From positions 1,003,728 to 1,067,727 of the forward strand of contig CH000786.1 of the NCBI GenBank assembly GCA_000149265.1: DNA of 64,000 bases, in the 5' to 3' direction. Below the pieces are notes generated by a model that had not been told where the DNA came from, made no database searches, and saw only the letters and a program-made list of their open reading frames with translations. This DNA comes from Ciona savignyi. Lineage: Eukaryota; Chordata; Ascidiacea; Phlebobranchia; Cionidae. Position 1 is the stretch's first letter, and the number at the start of each line of letters is the position of its first letter. The position numbers and the translations under genes were made by a program. Below, piece by piece: positions 14,078-24,768 of the stretch.

Positions 14078-17000
14078 GCGTTTTCTTTAGACTTCCACGG
14101 GTTTTTGAATGCTTCCGTTTTTGTTTGTGAAAATAAATACACACCTAGAATGGGATATTTATGTTTATTTCCGTTTACAACACTGGCAATCTTCAGATTA
14201 TTTTCCCGGTCGGTTGGTCTAACGGTTAAGTGGGTCGATCGCCTTTATATCGAAAGGTTGTAGGTGCGTAACTGGTCGCTAACTAGTCGGTTGTGTCCAT
14301 GGGCAAGGCACTTTAGGGACTTTGCCTGAAACCAGCGGATTAATGGGTCGTAAAGCGTTTTCTTCAGACTTCCGCGGGTTTTTGAATGCTTCCGTTTTTG
14401 TTTGTGAAAATAAATACACACCTAGAATGGGATATTTATGTTTACTTCCGTTTACAACACTGGCAATCTTCAGATTATTTTCCCGGTCGGTTGGTCCAAC
14501 GGTTAAGTTCTTCGATCGCCTTTATATCGAAAGGTTGCAGGTGCGTAACTGGTCGCTAGCTAGTCGGTTGTGTCCTTGGGCAAGGCACTTTACGGACATT
14601 GCCTGAACCCAGCGGATTAATGTGTTCTACCAAATTGAAGGAACGTGTCTATCATATACAACCCACTGCAATAGCTCCGGTAACCCGACGATAGGCGCGA
14701 TTAGATCTGACGATTGCCCGTGTGTTAACCCCCTTGGTTTTCCCATTTACGGGGATAAACATGAATATCCTATCCCTATCCCTTTTTGCGTAAAAAGGGA
14801 GGGTTCTAACACAGGTAATCGTTAGATAACCTATAACCACCCACCAACTGTGTTGTGTATTATTGAGAAGTTCCTTTAATTTTGTTAACAAGTAAATACT
14901 TACGTTTAGGCAATGTCTGTTAACTGCCTTGGCCAAAGACACAACCGACCACATGACACTAATTTCGAACATGCAATCCTTCGGCGCATTAAACCACCAA
15001 GCTATTCTCAATCAGACTCGTGTAAATGTAAAGAAATATATATCACAATAATTATAAATGACATAATATAAATAAAAATTTTATAGAAATAATATTAAAA
15101 TCAAGATGACCGAGAAAGAAATCGGATAAGAAATATACGCGATCTTTCAAAAAATCGAGGGCCGTTTTTATCCTAGTACTTTATCAGGCTAAACAACCGT
15201 AATCTGCAGATTAGGGTCTAGGGCTTTAGTAATTGGCTAGCAGCGTGTTTGAGCTTGGTTTCATGCAAAACAGGAGTTTAGCGACTTTTCTTTACCCGGT
15301 ATGTTTAAGCGCCCGAAATGGAGGTGCGGTTGGACATAGCTCTTGAAAACGTCTCAGCTGACTGCGCATATAGTAGCTGATCGACTTTCAGCCTTAAATT
15401 TAAGCCAAGACGATACCACACTTAGTTAAAAAGGACAACGGCATTACGCTAGCTTTTGGACGGCTAAAAACCGAATTTCTCAATAGCAAATAGCTTTCTA
15501 TATGTTCACTTTTAGTTTTTGGCATATTGGGTTCCGGACAAATCGAAACAAAGGTTTATCTCTAAAATGATTTTTTTTCTGGATTATTATAAAGTTTATA
15601 AATCAGAAAACTTCATTTTTCAAAAAATAACTTTTAATTCATTTTTTAAACACAATGCAGTATTGTCTACGAATCAAGTTGTTTCTTGATCGGGCGTTTC
15701 ATGTCGATGTAGATTATGATTGATCACAAAAGAATCCGCAAAGTTTAAATCAACAACGAAACGATGTTTACGTAATAAAATCGTAGGTAAACGAATTACC
15801 TAACCCTTGGTATACAGGCGTTACGTGACTCTTCCAAACGTGATCATGGCAGGGTATTGCTTTTATGTTCAGGCCATGGGCTAAAAGTAAGCATCGTGAT
15901 CTCTTATCCTATAATTTTGTTGTTTGGATTGGCTCTATTTTTTTTAGCGAGCCAAGTTTCGAACCCATGATGGGCTCGTCATCTTGGACGGTTTTTGTAT
16001 CGGTCGATATATGTATCGTTCGCACTAACCATTCGGCGACACGACCGTACAATCCCAGGGCTATTGAATTCAATTAAGAGTAATGACTGTTTTGGAATCG
16101 ATGATACGGGCCATAAAACTCCCCATTTATTATGTACAGATATGGCGTCCTCCAGTGGGAACTTTCCTAAAAAATCGCATAAGAAAAGCAGGGCGTACGT
16201 AATGGGAAACACGTCGGTACTATTAGTTTGTAAATTTAAAATCAAAATCATTTTGAAAAATTGACCTACTACTGAATATACAACAGTCTTCGTGTGTGCT
16301 ACATATTATTCCATTTGTCCGACAATTTATGAACAATGTCAAGACCTGGTTTAGCCTTTAAAACTCTAATTAGCAGTCTATGTTTCAACATGTTTGGGAC
16401 CTAATTTTTGGACGCAAAAACAACAAGTAAAGCCTGCAATTGAACAGCCTGACCGCAAGAATGTTTTCGTCTGTAATTAACTAACTGGTTCGTTAAGCAC
16501 ACCCGACCACTCACGCTTACCTTGAAATACCGAAATAAATTGTTGGAAAACTATGGCTTTCCAGGTTTAAGCATTTTCGAGCCTTGTGTTTAATGTATTT
16601 TCGTGTTTAATGTATTTTTGTGTTTAATGTATTTTCGTGTTTAATGTATTTTTAAGCTTACTGTATTTGTTTAATGTTTTTAATGTATTTTCGAGCAAAT
16701 AAATATGTAGCACTTGCTACCCATCGATATATCTTTAGAAAAATCCTTGTTTTAGAATATGTTCACATACACAAAGGTTATTGTCATACAATCTGTTTTC
16801 ACTGAGCAGATGTCGGACTCAATACAGTTGCATAGATATATATCACGGGCAATTTCTTGATTATTTCGTGCCTGCGTTATAAACGCGAAAAAAGGTTACT
16901 TCATCCGTGGACAAAATACCACTGTAAGTAAGATATCCTGTTTGGACCTTAAACATACGTCATAATAAAAATTCCGCGTATATTGGCTTTGCGTGTTATC

Positions 17001-18330
17001 TGTACAGTCGTTTTGCAATCCTGTTTGGCTTTGTAAGCGGTTAAAGATTATGACTAAATGGAAATAAGCCAAACCTCATATAAAACAAAAAGCGGTAAGA
17101 ATTTTATATTTTGCAAGCTTATTAAAATGTTTCTGCAAGTCTCACAGTTGCTATATTGAAACGAAAATATATATGGGTAATACGTTTTTATCTCCTGTAA
17201 TGAAAAGATGAAAAATTGGTTAAATTAGACTGACAACTGTCTGAAACAAATATTTTACATTTTTGCCAAGATGGGACCATTTCTACAAACGTCACAATTG
17301 ATGCACAATTAAGTGTCTGTTTCCTACGAAATCACAGCCCCTTGCAGGACATTCTTAAAAAGATAAACCTCCCTATTCGAGCAGGTGGTGCTCCGGGTAT
17401 TTCCCTTACCCATGCATTTATACGTCACAGGCGGTACCCAGAAATGAAACCCCTTTTCACTTGGCTTTCGAATTCGTGATCGGTTAGGGTTATTAGTTTT
17501 GTTTTGAATGGGTTGCTATTTTGAAGTTGGTCTTGCGGCAAAATCTTATTACAAACAAATAAGAACAGGAAATTTGCATTAAACGGCAGCACTGTTTATC
17601 CAGCTTTTAAATAAGAAAACTTACTGTCATAAAAATAGCTAATCTTTGTGCAAATATCGTGTTATCTACGGCATTTAATATAGATCGCAGTTATTTTTTG
17701 TGCCGCGATTACAAAAATACATTAAATGTATATCTTAGCCATTTTGTGAGAAATTGCCGCGACATTGCCGAATTTATTTTTAATTTTAAAAATCCTGTAT
17801 TTTTTCCGAAAATTACTTTACTCTTTGGTTATATAATCGCAGATCCTTAATTTAGTACAATACAGTTCTGCTAGAATTCGATGATGGGGCTGGATCAAGG
17901 CACAATTTCAAATCCGTAACAGCCTGGGTGCTAATTTCGTTTTTAATTACCATTCTGTATATCAAACTGTAGCTCTTACCGATCGGGCAAAGGTACGATT
18001 CAGACTATGGGCTAGAAATGTTTTTTTAACCGAGACAAGTTTCGAAACCATGATGGGCTAGTTACTAGGACAGTTTCTTGTGTATAAGAGTCGGTATATG
18101 TATCGGTCGCGTTAACCATTTGGCCACACGACCGTACAAAAAACACGATAGTTAGTTACCTGTTGAATGGTTGGGGAGACGCTAGTGGCTGGCTGCCACC
18201 AAGCCGTGCCGCCGCGGAAGTGTGTCGCATTGACGATGGTGACCAGTAGACCGGCCTGAAGAAACAGGGTGATGGTCCGGCGGAAACTGGGTAAACTAAT
18301 AAAGTTCCTTTGCGTGCGGCTCCTGCTCAT
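2656..18330 (-). CDS. Modular secreted or cell-surface protein with EGF-like and ZP domains (3'-incomplete)
   Basis: Eleven exons join with matching phases (542 codons plus 2 nt): 18160-18330, 12380-12615, 11693-11833, 11050-11191, 10113-10284, 8515-8653, 6958-7113, 5819-5859, 4196-4324, 3293-3486, 2656-2762. Every junction has GT/AG ends. In order, the product has a hydrophobic signal segment followed by THFRGG, a Cys-bearing module with 'TEDW', a GCPETIAIP...ECGEVC segment, CQLTYNGG, an Ig/HYR-like 'SWTPTTDQIGTNILCF' segment, one EGF-like domain, and a ZP domain beginning 'SVQCNENTMDITV'. This order is typical of large invertebrate extracellular ZP proteins; ZP modules polymerise in extracellular matrices and egg coats. 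The start at 18330 was preferred to an in-frame ATG at 18417 because it places the hydrophobic stretch like a signal peptide. The ZP-C end and any membrane anchor were not found. Function is inferred from domains only. Confidence 0.85.
3293..3486 (-). CDS. ZP gene exon 10: ZP-N-like segment
   Basis: 194 nt. Begins NLSVQCNENTMDITVEACSV; the spaced cysteines and the 'VxCxxxxMxxxV' start match the ZP-N fold. Ends FGFSQCQMRVQ at donor gtaagt. Confidence 0.85.
3793..4100 (+). mobile_element. SINE family A, degenerate
   Basis: Head-like 'cttagtaggtaagtaagttgcc', then 'ggttgtgtcattgggcacggcac' and tail parts up to about 4100. It lies in the intron between ZP exons 9 and 10. Confidence 0.6.
4196..4324 (-). 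CDS. ZP gene exon 9: EGF-like domain
   Basis: 129 nt with symmetrical 1-1 phases, the classic EGF exon arrangement. Six cysteines appear in order (PCNINTGGCSDTC, YNCLC, GRTC), plus one extra Cys in CPRACW. Donor gtatgg. Confidence 0.85.
4617..4880 (+). mobile_element. SINE family A, full length
   Basis: One of the best copies. It begins 'cccgtccgttggtctaacgg' with a clear A-box-like segment and a B-box-like 'ggttgcaggtgcgaaact', and ends 'gggataaacatggatatc'. A small fragment lies at about 4415-4480. Confidence 0.85.
5819..5859 (-). CDS. ZP gene exon 8 (41-nt micro-exon)
   Basis: Only 41 nt (1 + 39 + 1), between acceptor cacacag and donor gtaagt. It encodes RTSELRCITITVG, the CxTI(V) end of the preceding repeat. 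It was accepted because it is the only piece that converts the 2-nt overhang of exon 7 into the 1-nt overhang needed by the EGF exon. Confidence 0.8.
6035..6285. mobile_element. Two SINE family A fragments, head to head
   Basis: A minus-oriented piece (about 6035-6130, with cccaaggacacaacc) is followed at once by a plus-oriented piece (about 6140-6285, head plus 'gtccttggacaagccactt'). They form an imperfect inverted repeat in the intron between ZP exons 7 and 8. Confidence 0.6.
6958..7113 (-). CDS. ZP gene exon 7 (Ig/HYR-like repeat, second half)
   Basis: 156 nt (1 + 153 + 2). It encodes NFFTVQLSWTPTTDQIGTN and ILCFSGVDT. The 'WTPTxxQxGxNxxCFxAxD' pattern is the typical second half of such repeats. 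Confidence 0.85.
7977..8150 (+). mobile_element. SINE family A, 5'-truncated
   Basis: Contains 'gacggtgggcgcacagtgat' and 'cttggttttcccattcacc'. A minus-oriented fragment follows at about 8190-8290. Intronic. Confidence 0.65.
8515..8653 (-). CDS. ZP gene exon 6 (Ig/HYR-like repeat, first half)
   Basis: 139 nt (2 + 135 + 2), acceptor tttttag, donor gtaagt. It encodes RYPCNAKPTFEGDTPPSNQ followed by NPLNITVSVQP, which has an N-glycosylation sequon. Confidence 0.85.
10113..10284 (-). CDS. ZP gene exon 5
   Basis: 172 nt, phase 0 in and 1 nt left over. It encodes ETCQLTYNGGGRDTMVTVAL followed by IEDYPP and PLSFVSLQFIV. The frame stays open past the donor gtgagt, but the conserved phase and the family motif 'PLSxVxLQFxV' end at the donor. 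Confidence 0.85.
10438..10555 (-). mobile_element. SINE family A fragment
   Basis: The tail half of the element in minus orientation (tttatccctatgaatgg onward), in the intron upstream of ZP exon 5. Similar tail fragments lie at about 11237-11340 and 11462-11560. Confidence 0.55.
11050..11191 (-). CDS. ZP gene exon 4
   Basis: 142 nt. It encodes VGCPETIAIPTADPDVNDVV, then KCRFG and ECGEVC. This Cys pattern immediately precedes a 'CxLTYNGG' motif in the next exon, as expected for a disulphide-bonded extracellular module. Confidence 0.85.
11693..11833 (-). CDS. ZP gene exon 3
   Basis: 141 nt (1 + 138 + 2). The split codon with exon 2 makes W (NIW|YTGRCW). The exon has two cysteines and an N-glycosylation sequon (NIS). 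Acceptor cccctag, donor gtgagt. Confidence 0.85.
12380..12615 (-). CDS. ZP gene exon 2: N-terminal Cys module
   Basis: 236 nt, phase 0 in and 2 nt left over, with acceptor tttttttcag and donor gtaagt. It encodes IHFEFRLNWRISFNSGRLC and later VCVDFYETEDW. The 'C...TEDW' layout recurs in the N-terminal part of this type of invertebrate ZP protein. Confidence 0.85.
14008..14077. repeat. (AT)n microsatellite
   Basis: About 70 bases of near-perfect alternating AT at the left edge of the tandem SINE block. Confidence 0.95.
14082..14790 (+). mobile_element. Tandem duplication containing SINE family A
   Basis: A roughly 270-bp segment starting 'gcgttttctttagacttcc' (about 14082) is repeated from about 14353 ('gcgttttcttcagacttcc'). 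Each has a unique leader followed by a SINE head; the second continues to the full SINE tail at about 14780. The copies differ at few bases. A minus-oriented fragment follows at about 14845-15003. Confidence 0.8.
15945..16055 (-). mobile_element. tRNA-Ser/Leu-like SINE (family B)
   Basis: On the minus strand it has an A-box-like 'gtcgtgtcgccgaatggtt' and further on a B-box-like 'gggttcgaaact'. It differs from family A. Other copies are at about 18005-18142 and 22984-23220, and relics lie in the 3' introns of the family 1 genes. Confidence 0.6.
16585..16655. repeat. 18-bp minisatellite
   Basis: Four tandem copies of 'gtgtttaatgtattttcg' with single-base variants, followed by looser matches to about 16695. 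Confidence 0.9.
18005..18142 (-). mobile_element. tRNA-Ser/Leu-like SINE (family B)
   Basis: Contains 'ggtcgcgttaaccatttggc' in the opposite sense of the A box, and 'gtttcgaaaccatgatgggc'. It abuts the donor side of ZP exon 1, ending within about 20 bases of the splice site. Confidence 0.65.
18160..18330 (-). CDS. ZP gene exon 1: signal peptide exon
   Basis: 57 codons ending in phase 0 at the donor gtaactaac. It begins MSRSRTQRN; a hydrophobic run (TLFLQAGLLVTIV) is followed by NATHFRGGTAWWQP, which fits a cleaved signal peptide. The intron that follows is about 5.5 kb and carries most of the microsatellites and repeats of the 12.6-18.1 kb region. Confidence 0.8.
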
Positions 18331-21300
18331 AATTTTCTCCGCATCATAAATAAGGAAGATTTCAATAGGAAAGGTTGTTGGATGCCCGGCTATATGATCC
18401 CAATATGATAAATCCAATTTTTCTCAGTACACTAAACGAATCTAGCGGTACGATACGATGTAGCACAAATACTTAAAAATCAAATACTTCGAAAATTTTT
18501 ATATTAAAAAAATCTGAAACGAAGTTTGGTAATAATTATAAAGTAGCTGTAATATTAAAAGATCTAAATGGCTATTTGTAGGATTTTACCTTCTGATCCT
18601 TATATAAACGTTTTTAAAGTTTAGATATCCACACCTACTATAATAGTCCTAAAACGAGTTACGTCAGTGCTACTAAGAAGAGTTAACGACGGTTAATGGC
18701 CCAAACAGTCACTTTTTGCGCTGACCTTTGATGTAGCTGTAACCCGACATTCAATACGTGTATTTCAATTCTGGGTTGACTTGACCGTCCTTACCACAAA
18801 GCTTTTTATGTAAACGTAGCAGATAATAATATTTTGGCATAAATAAAGGTCTTCAGCAAAGTCTGCCGCGAGAGAACCTCTACCGATCACCCCTGACTCC
18901 TGCTATCGCGTTACCCCCCGCGCGCCCACAACCCATCGAAACATGCGTCACCTAATTTTGATAAATTTCGCTTGACTACCTGACTCAAAAAGTACGTAAT
19001 CCCAGTTCAAGAATGTTACCCCACCCACATCACCGAAAGTAAGCCCAAGTCTTCAATTGTAAACTGCTGTAACCATGCAACTTTATTCTATGGTCGATAT
19101 TACCTGATATGTCGAAAAAGACGAATGCCCATGACTTAATAAATAAAAAATAATTATAAATATCCGAAATTTGTTTTACGTTGTTTAATTGGCGCGTGTT
19201 ATTCTTATTCCAAATGAGAAAAACAATTATTTTTGTACAGTACAAAAATATGTATATGTACGGTTAGTTTTATCGTTCAATGCGAAAAGCGCATAAAGCA
19301 TAACCTATCTTTTAACGAAGATAATCGTGGTCACTGCTTAAACACCAAGTTCCGTTATAACAACGAAAACATAGGAGGGTTAAAGGAACACTGTGTGGTC
19401 TGTTTTAATAGCCAAAGTAACAACTAAGTGTACAGGAAACATAATTACGTTGTAATTTGATATTGAAAATGTGCTTTGCTGTAAACACTCAGTGATAACT
19501 AAATTCCGGTTGGCTGTGCAATTTTAATCCGGTTCAAATTCGAAAAGTGAACAAAATAGTTGGGTTAATATTTCTGCAGAGTGGCTTGTTTTGTTAACTC
19601 TAGCGGTTATTATGTTTATATACACCTAATTGTGTTAATATAGGCCTACACTTAATTGTTACGTTACATAATCCGATATTCATAGTTTTCAGTGTATCGA
19701 TACAAACAATAAATTTTTATTGTTTATACTTTTCAACCTACTGATACTTATTCTTCTATAAATCGATTAAATATTGTGTAACTACAATTTTAAGTAGTAG
19801 CACTGAGGGATTCTAGGATTCACATTGCACTATATATACATCTTTGGGGGCTCCAAAAACGTATCGTCTTCCGGCATGTATACATATATATATAAATTAG
19901 GATTGCTTCTTAACGGTAGTGAGAAAAATATTTGGTTATAAGGAGCTTGTTATGTTAGGAAATGAGCTAAAACAATGCTGTAATTATACTACACACAAAG
20001 GCCAGTGTGTAGAATATAAACTAATTTTCAGAGAATTGGCATTTCTCTGACGAAACAAACGGAAACCGAAGACCTATTTATAAGATATCTATTATACTGG
20101 TAATTTTCTAAGCAGCAAGCAAGCACACAAATTGTAGTTTTTATATTTAGCTGTCTCGAAATGTAACTGAATTAATCAATGAATCTACGCGAATTCGCAG
20201 GTAGCTGATAAAATTGAAATATACTAACCTTCCCGAATATTCTTTTCTATAAAAAAGCAATTATGGATTTACGTTTATCCTGTCTTATCTCAAAATTTCG
20301 TGCAGTCTACAGCGTCTTACATGCTATATAAACACGACATTTTTCAATTAAAAAATATTCATATTCTGCATTTGCCCACTATCTTTCATTTTTCACTTTA
20401 TTTAAAAATTTTTTTAAAATATTTCTTCTATCATTTCAACTTTTCTTCCATTTTGTAATATATTTTTACTCTGGCATCCTTGCATTTTATCGATCTCGGT
20501 TGACGTAAACAAGTCTTAGTGTGGAAGCCTGTAAAACACGGTGCCGTTTTTCAACGAGTATTTTGGAGACGCAGAGACAGCTCCGAAATTCGGTTCAAGT
20601 TACTGTCATAAAGAACATTAGAAAGAGGAGGGGGTAAAAAAGTTGGGTGTAACCGTCACGTAGTGCAGTTTCATCAGCACTGCAACAAAGTAGAGTAAGA
20701 GAAAGTGAGAGTGGATGGCGTGTTTGTCGACCAGCGGCAGTGAGACCTTGCCACGCATCACCGGCCGTATGCATCGTCTGATCACGGAACGTCTTGCGCA
20801 ACATCACGCGTTGCGTGTATGAACAACTTTCCACACACACTTTTGCTCTCTTTAACAACGCTTTGGCTACAAATCCACTTCAAAATGAACGCATCTGGGT
20901 AATGTTAAGTCATGACAATGATGACATCTAATGGGAAACGCAGCATAGATGAAACTCAGAGAATTGTGGGTTTTATATTACGGTTTATCTTTACTTTGGG
21001 GCACGCTTAAATAATCTACAAATACAATAAAACAGATTTAAAAAGTATTATGCCGATTGACTCCAAATGTTGGCATTAGATATATAATTAGGACTTCTAT
21101 AGAAGTTAATGTGCTTTTGTACTTAAAAATTAAATAAAATATAACCAACCCATTATGTTATTTATATAGTTAAGTCTGCTAAATTTAATAACCCATTATG
21201 ATTGCTGCTTATACCGGTACGTACTTGGTATATTATTTTCACATAACCGATTTGACAGCACGAAAGTGTTACCAAGCGGATGATAGATTTAATCCCAGTC

Positions 21301-22983
21301 GTGGCAACTTTCTAACAGATTCTTGTGCAAAAAGACGTTTCCTTGATCAAGATTATTCAAGTGGACTTTCAAAATCGAAATACATATATATATATACTGT
21401 AATACAGTCTGAACAGGCGACAGTGTTGCTTAAACACACTGTGATAGATCCTTATTGCAGACACGCAGTAAGACAAATCAAATACCGGTGTGTTTCAAAT
21501 CTGCTTGCCTTTCATAATCACTGGTATCTTTCTTATGGCTCGAAATGCAATCCAAGTAATTTTCATGCAGAGGCTTCGGCAACTAAACGGCGAACAGGAG
21601 TTATCGTACAATACCTGTACAAACAGGAACGGTTTTTGAACTATTGTCGTATTGCTGTGTTTCCCTATGATATGCGTCTGTACTAAAAAAATGCTGTGCA
21701 ACGACAAAACTATCGCCAAAACTCGACTGTTCATATACGGATTCGGAATGAAAAGCCATATCATTTAATGCGGATCTCCAATCGCAATGGCTAGAGGTAT
21801 ATTAACAAAGAGCAAGAAAAGACACATGTCAATTTTATTTTGGAAAGTTTCTGATTTATAAATTAGCCCCGTAATTATTTAGTAACCTTTTGATGATGGT
21901 AGAAATAAAGGAGGCTATTGTAATTGATAAGCATTAATCTGTTATAGGATTGGTTTGTTACTTGATTTTCGTTTTGGTTCCAGGCTCGGGATGTTCGCGT
22001 TACTAGTTACTACTACTGCTCTTGCAATTAACTTTCCATTGAGCCGTGACGTGGTGTGACGTGCTTAAGAGATTTGCAGCTTGTCGCTTTTTCGCGGAAA
22101 AATTCGGTCAGTTTCGCTAAAAAAACGATAGTTAGACAGAAGCCAACCTTACTGGCCCAAAAAACAGGCCCCAAATTTTCGCTCACATACCAACGGCCTT
22201 AAAACAAATTGGCTGCGGTCGCTGTTTTGAACATCGCTTGGCGATTAGGCACGTTGGCACGATGTTGAAATTACTCATGCAATACTGTGCATTACGTTTT
22301 TGGGTCAATTTCCTTTGAATGGCATGGCCATGTTTTTAACAGCGGGTTAATTTACATTCGAAACATCGTTTTAATAACTAAATGTATAGATATGTATAGA
22401 TTAACAAGATATGCTTAAAATGTTTAGTTTCAAAAGCGTTATGGATTCGTCAGAAAGTTCATTTTTAAGAACGCGCTTACATTTTAAAAAATCTCTTCAA
22501 GGCAAATTTCAAATTAGGCTGTCACGAGAAATCCTTAACAAAATGCCTAAGTTTTGTTCTTAACTTAAAGCTGGCATAAGTAAATTACCAAACGTCAATA
22601 CAAACAAAATGCATAACAGGAGCCTTGATGCCGATATATATTCCCTGATGAGAAATGTATAGGCATTTTGCGCTCTTGTTAAATTTTAATTAAACGATTC
22701 TCTAACACAACATTTTACATAAACCCACATAAATACCATATGGCAGACAGCGCCGATCATTATGGATTGAGCAAATTTTCTTGATTCAAATGTAATTAAA
22801 ACGAAAGTTTTATTCAGATTAAAATTCATGTTTAGACCAAGAAGATTTGTAAAGTTTAACGTTTATCAATGTATTTGGGTATGTTTTACATTCATTTCTA
22901 AAAACGTATTTATTTGTTTTTATTTTTGCCGCTATTAGATGAAGCAGGTTAAACAGCCAAAACTGCCAACGTTCTATAAAGGA

Positions 22984-23220
22984 GTACGCACGGTCGTGTC
23001 CTGGTGACGAGCCCATCATGGGTTCGAAACTTCGCTTGGCAAAAAATGCTATAAATGACTACGATTAACGCGGCCGATACCTATATATACCCACTCCTAT
23101 ACAAAAATGGTCTTAGTGACAAGCTCAAGTCTGCAACTTCTCGGTTAAACAAAAACGTTCTGTAAAATATGGTTTGCGCGACCGATTCATATACAAGAAC
23201 TAGTTTAGTAACGAGCTAAA
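22984..23220 (+). mobile_element. SINE family B, two fragments
   Basis: Contains 'cccatcatgggttcgaaact' and, from about 23140, a second similar run 'ctcggttaaacaaaaacg'. Plus orientation relative to the tRNA-like B box. Confidence 0.5.
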
Positions 23221-23457
23221 TCAAAACTGAACCCGATAAAATAATAGGAAAATGGTATTTTTTAAAACTAAGGCTGTAGAATTCGTTCACCTTTATTTTT
23301 ACTCGTACTGTTGTATGAACATGGATGAAATGGAATGTCTTGTGACCGAACGGTTATTACGACCGTTTTATATGCAAATGTTTATTTAAAATCTGATACA
23401 GACGTATAATCAATTAATATACCTATATAAAAGCCGCATATGACTAGTGCTTAGTCA

Positions 23458-23620
23458 TGGTTTTTAAATAAGCATTTTGATGAGTAACAATGGTGGTTAA
23501 TCTCCGGTGTTTGTACGGTTGGAAGCAGGATGTGCTAGGCTGTGCGCCGGTGTTCTTGTTTAGCTGTTTTGTAATAAGGGAGTAGAGCTTTGTGAAATAG
23601 GGGTGTTGATTGTATCTTAT
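23458..23620 (+). repeat. Dispersed repeat, copy 1
   Basis: About 160 bp matching 35762-35922, with shared landmarks 'gagtaacaatggtggt' and 'gtgctaggctg.gcgccggtg'. Its identity is unknown; it contains no open frame of note. Confidence 0.75.
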
Positions 23621-24768
23621 ATTTACCTATTTTGGTGGGAAAAAGTTCCCGAGAAACATGGGGCACCTGCTTGAAAAAACATTGTTGGTGAAAGTTGAGT
23701 TTAGGTTGCAGATGCAAGGTTCAATTTGAAGATGTAAACAAATCTATTTGTGGAAGGATTTTAAGTGACAGTCATTTTTATGAGGTAAGCTTGAATTGCG
23801 AAAGAATAGTTGGTTGAACGGCACCTATAATGACAAGGCTGTTTCTGCTTACGTGTTTGAACCTTAACCCAGTATCATGTGGTTTATTTATTTATTGACG
23901 CGACTAAACAAAGATGATACACACTTGCAAGTAAACCTGGGACTTTAAAGTTAATAACACGTTTTGGCCTGGCTTGCAGGTTTTTTTTATAGGATCTGCA
24001 ATGGGGTTTGTGGGCAGTACACCGGGTTGTGCGCGTCGAGGCTAAAAAGGCGAGTATATTTTGATTTATTATTTTTGTTTGTCTGCCGCACAACCCTTTA
24101 GATATGCAGTATCTACAGTAGTAGACAAAGTCAGTACAGTTGTTTGCATTTTTTTTAAAGTTAAATTCCTCTGATTTTGAACAATGACCGTAAAGTGCTT
24201 TGCGCGTGCGTGGAAATGACGTTATTACACCAGGAAACCTTCCCACCCACAACACTTTGCTGCAAAGCAATTCATCTGCAGGCTGTGTTGGTAATAAAAA
24301 GTAAACAGAAGACACGGCTACTTGTTTATTACTCATATGCTCTGTGTTTTATGAAAAAAAATATGAAAACGTCAGAACATCTAAATTAACATATTCATTG
24401 TAATCATAGCCGGGCAATCTACAGCAGCATCTAACTCTTAGACAAGAAATTACCAAACAAGAAAAACGTGATGTTATAAGTTGTAGGTATAGTTACGTCT
24501 TTTCGCGGCGCCTACTAGACCAGACGTAGTCCTATATAGCACAACACAGGACTCGTCACAAAACGCGCAAGTCCAGCAATATCAAGACGTTATTCCAACT
24601 CCACAACTTGTATTAAAATTTTTTTGTAAGGATATTACTAAAGTTTACGATTTTTAAATATTGTACACAACTTAGTAACTTCACTTTTATATAAAAAAAG
24701 GTCTGAGTGTGTGTTTTACTTTGCGATTGGTAAAATATGCGTATTTCAGGTGAATTTACAGTTTCAGT

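Larger units (their letters stand above)
12616..18159. other. Large first intron of the ZP gene
   Basis: Holds an (AT)n microsatellite, tandem SINEs, a minisatellite and tRNA-Ser-like SINE copies, described separately. Exon 1 ends and exon 2 starts in phase 0, so no missing coding exon is required. I see no other gene in it. Confidence 0.6.
18418..24768. other. Intergenic region, no supported gene
   Basis: About 6.3 kb of AT-rich sequence. It has open frames such as 21198-21686 (+, 162 residues), 20595-20858 (-) and 23884-24336 (-), but none shows a signal peptide, domain motif, splice pattern or paralogue, and the longest includes a translated TA microsatellite (IYIYT). I treat them as chance. 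The 18.4-18.9 kb part should contain the ZP gene promoter; no TATA stands out. The last few hundred bases should include the promoter of the membrane-protein gene. Confidence 0.5.

Noticed and set aside
13997-14263. IYIYIY open frame
   Set aside because: Translated (AT)n microsatellite running into a SINE.
21198-21686. 162-residue open frame, the longest single one in the window
   Set aside because: Includes a translated TA microsatellite, no recognisable domain, no paralogue and no clear splice or start context; probably chance.
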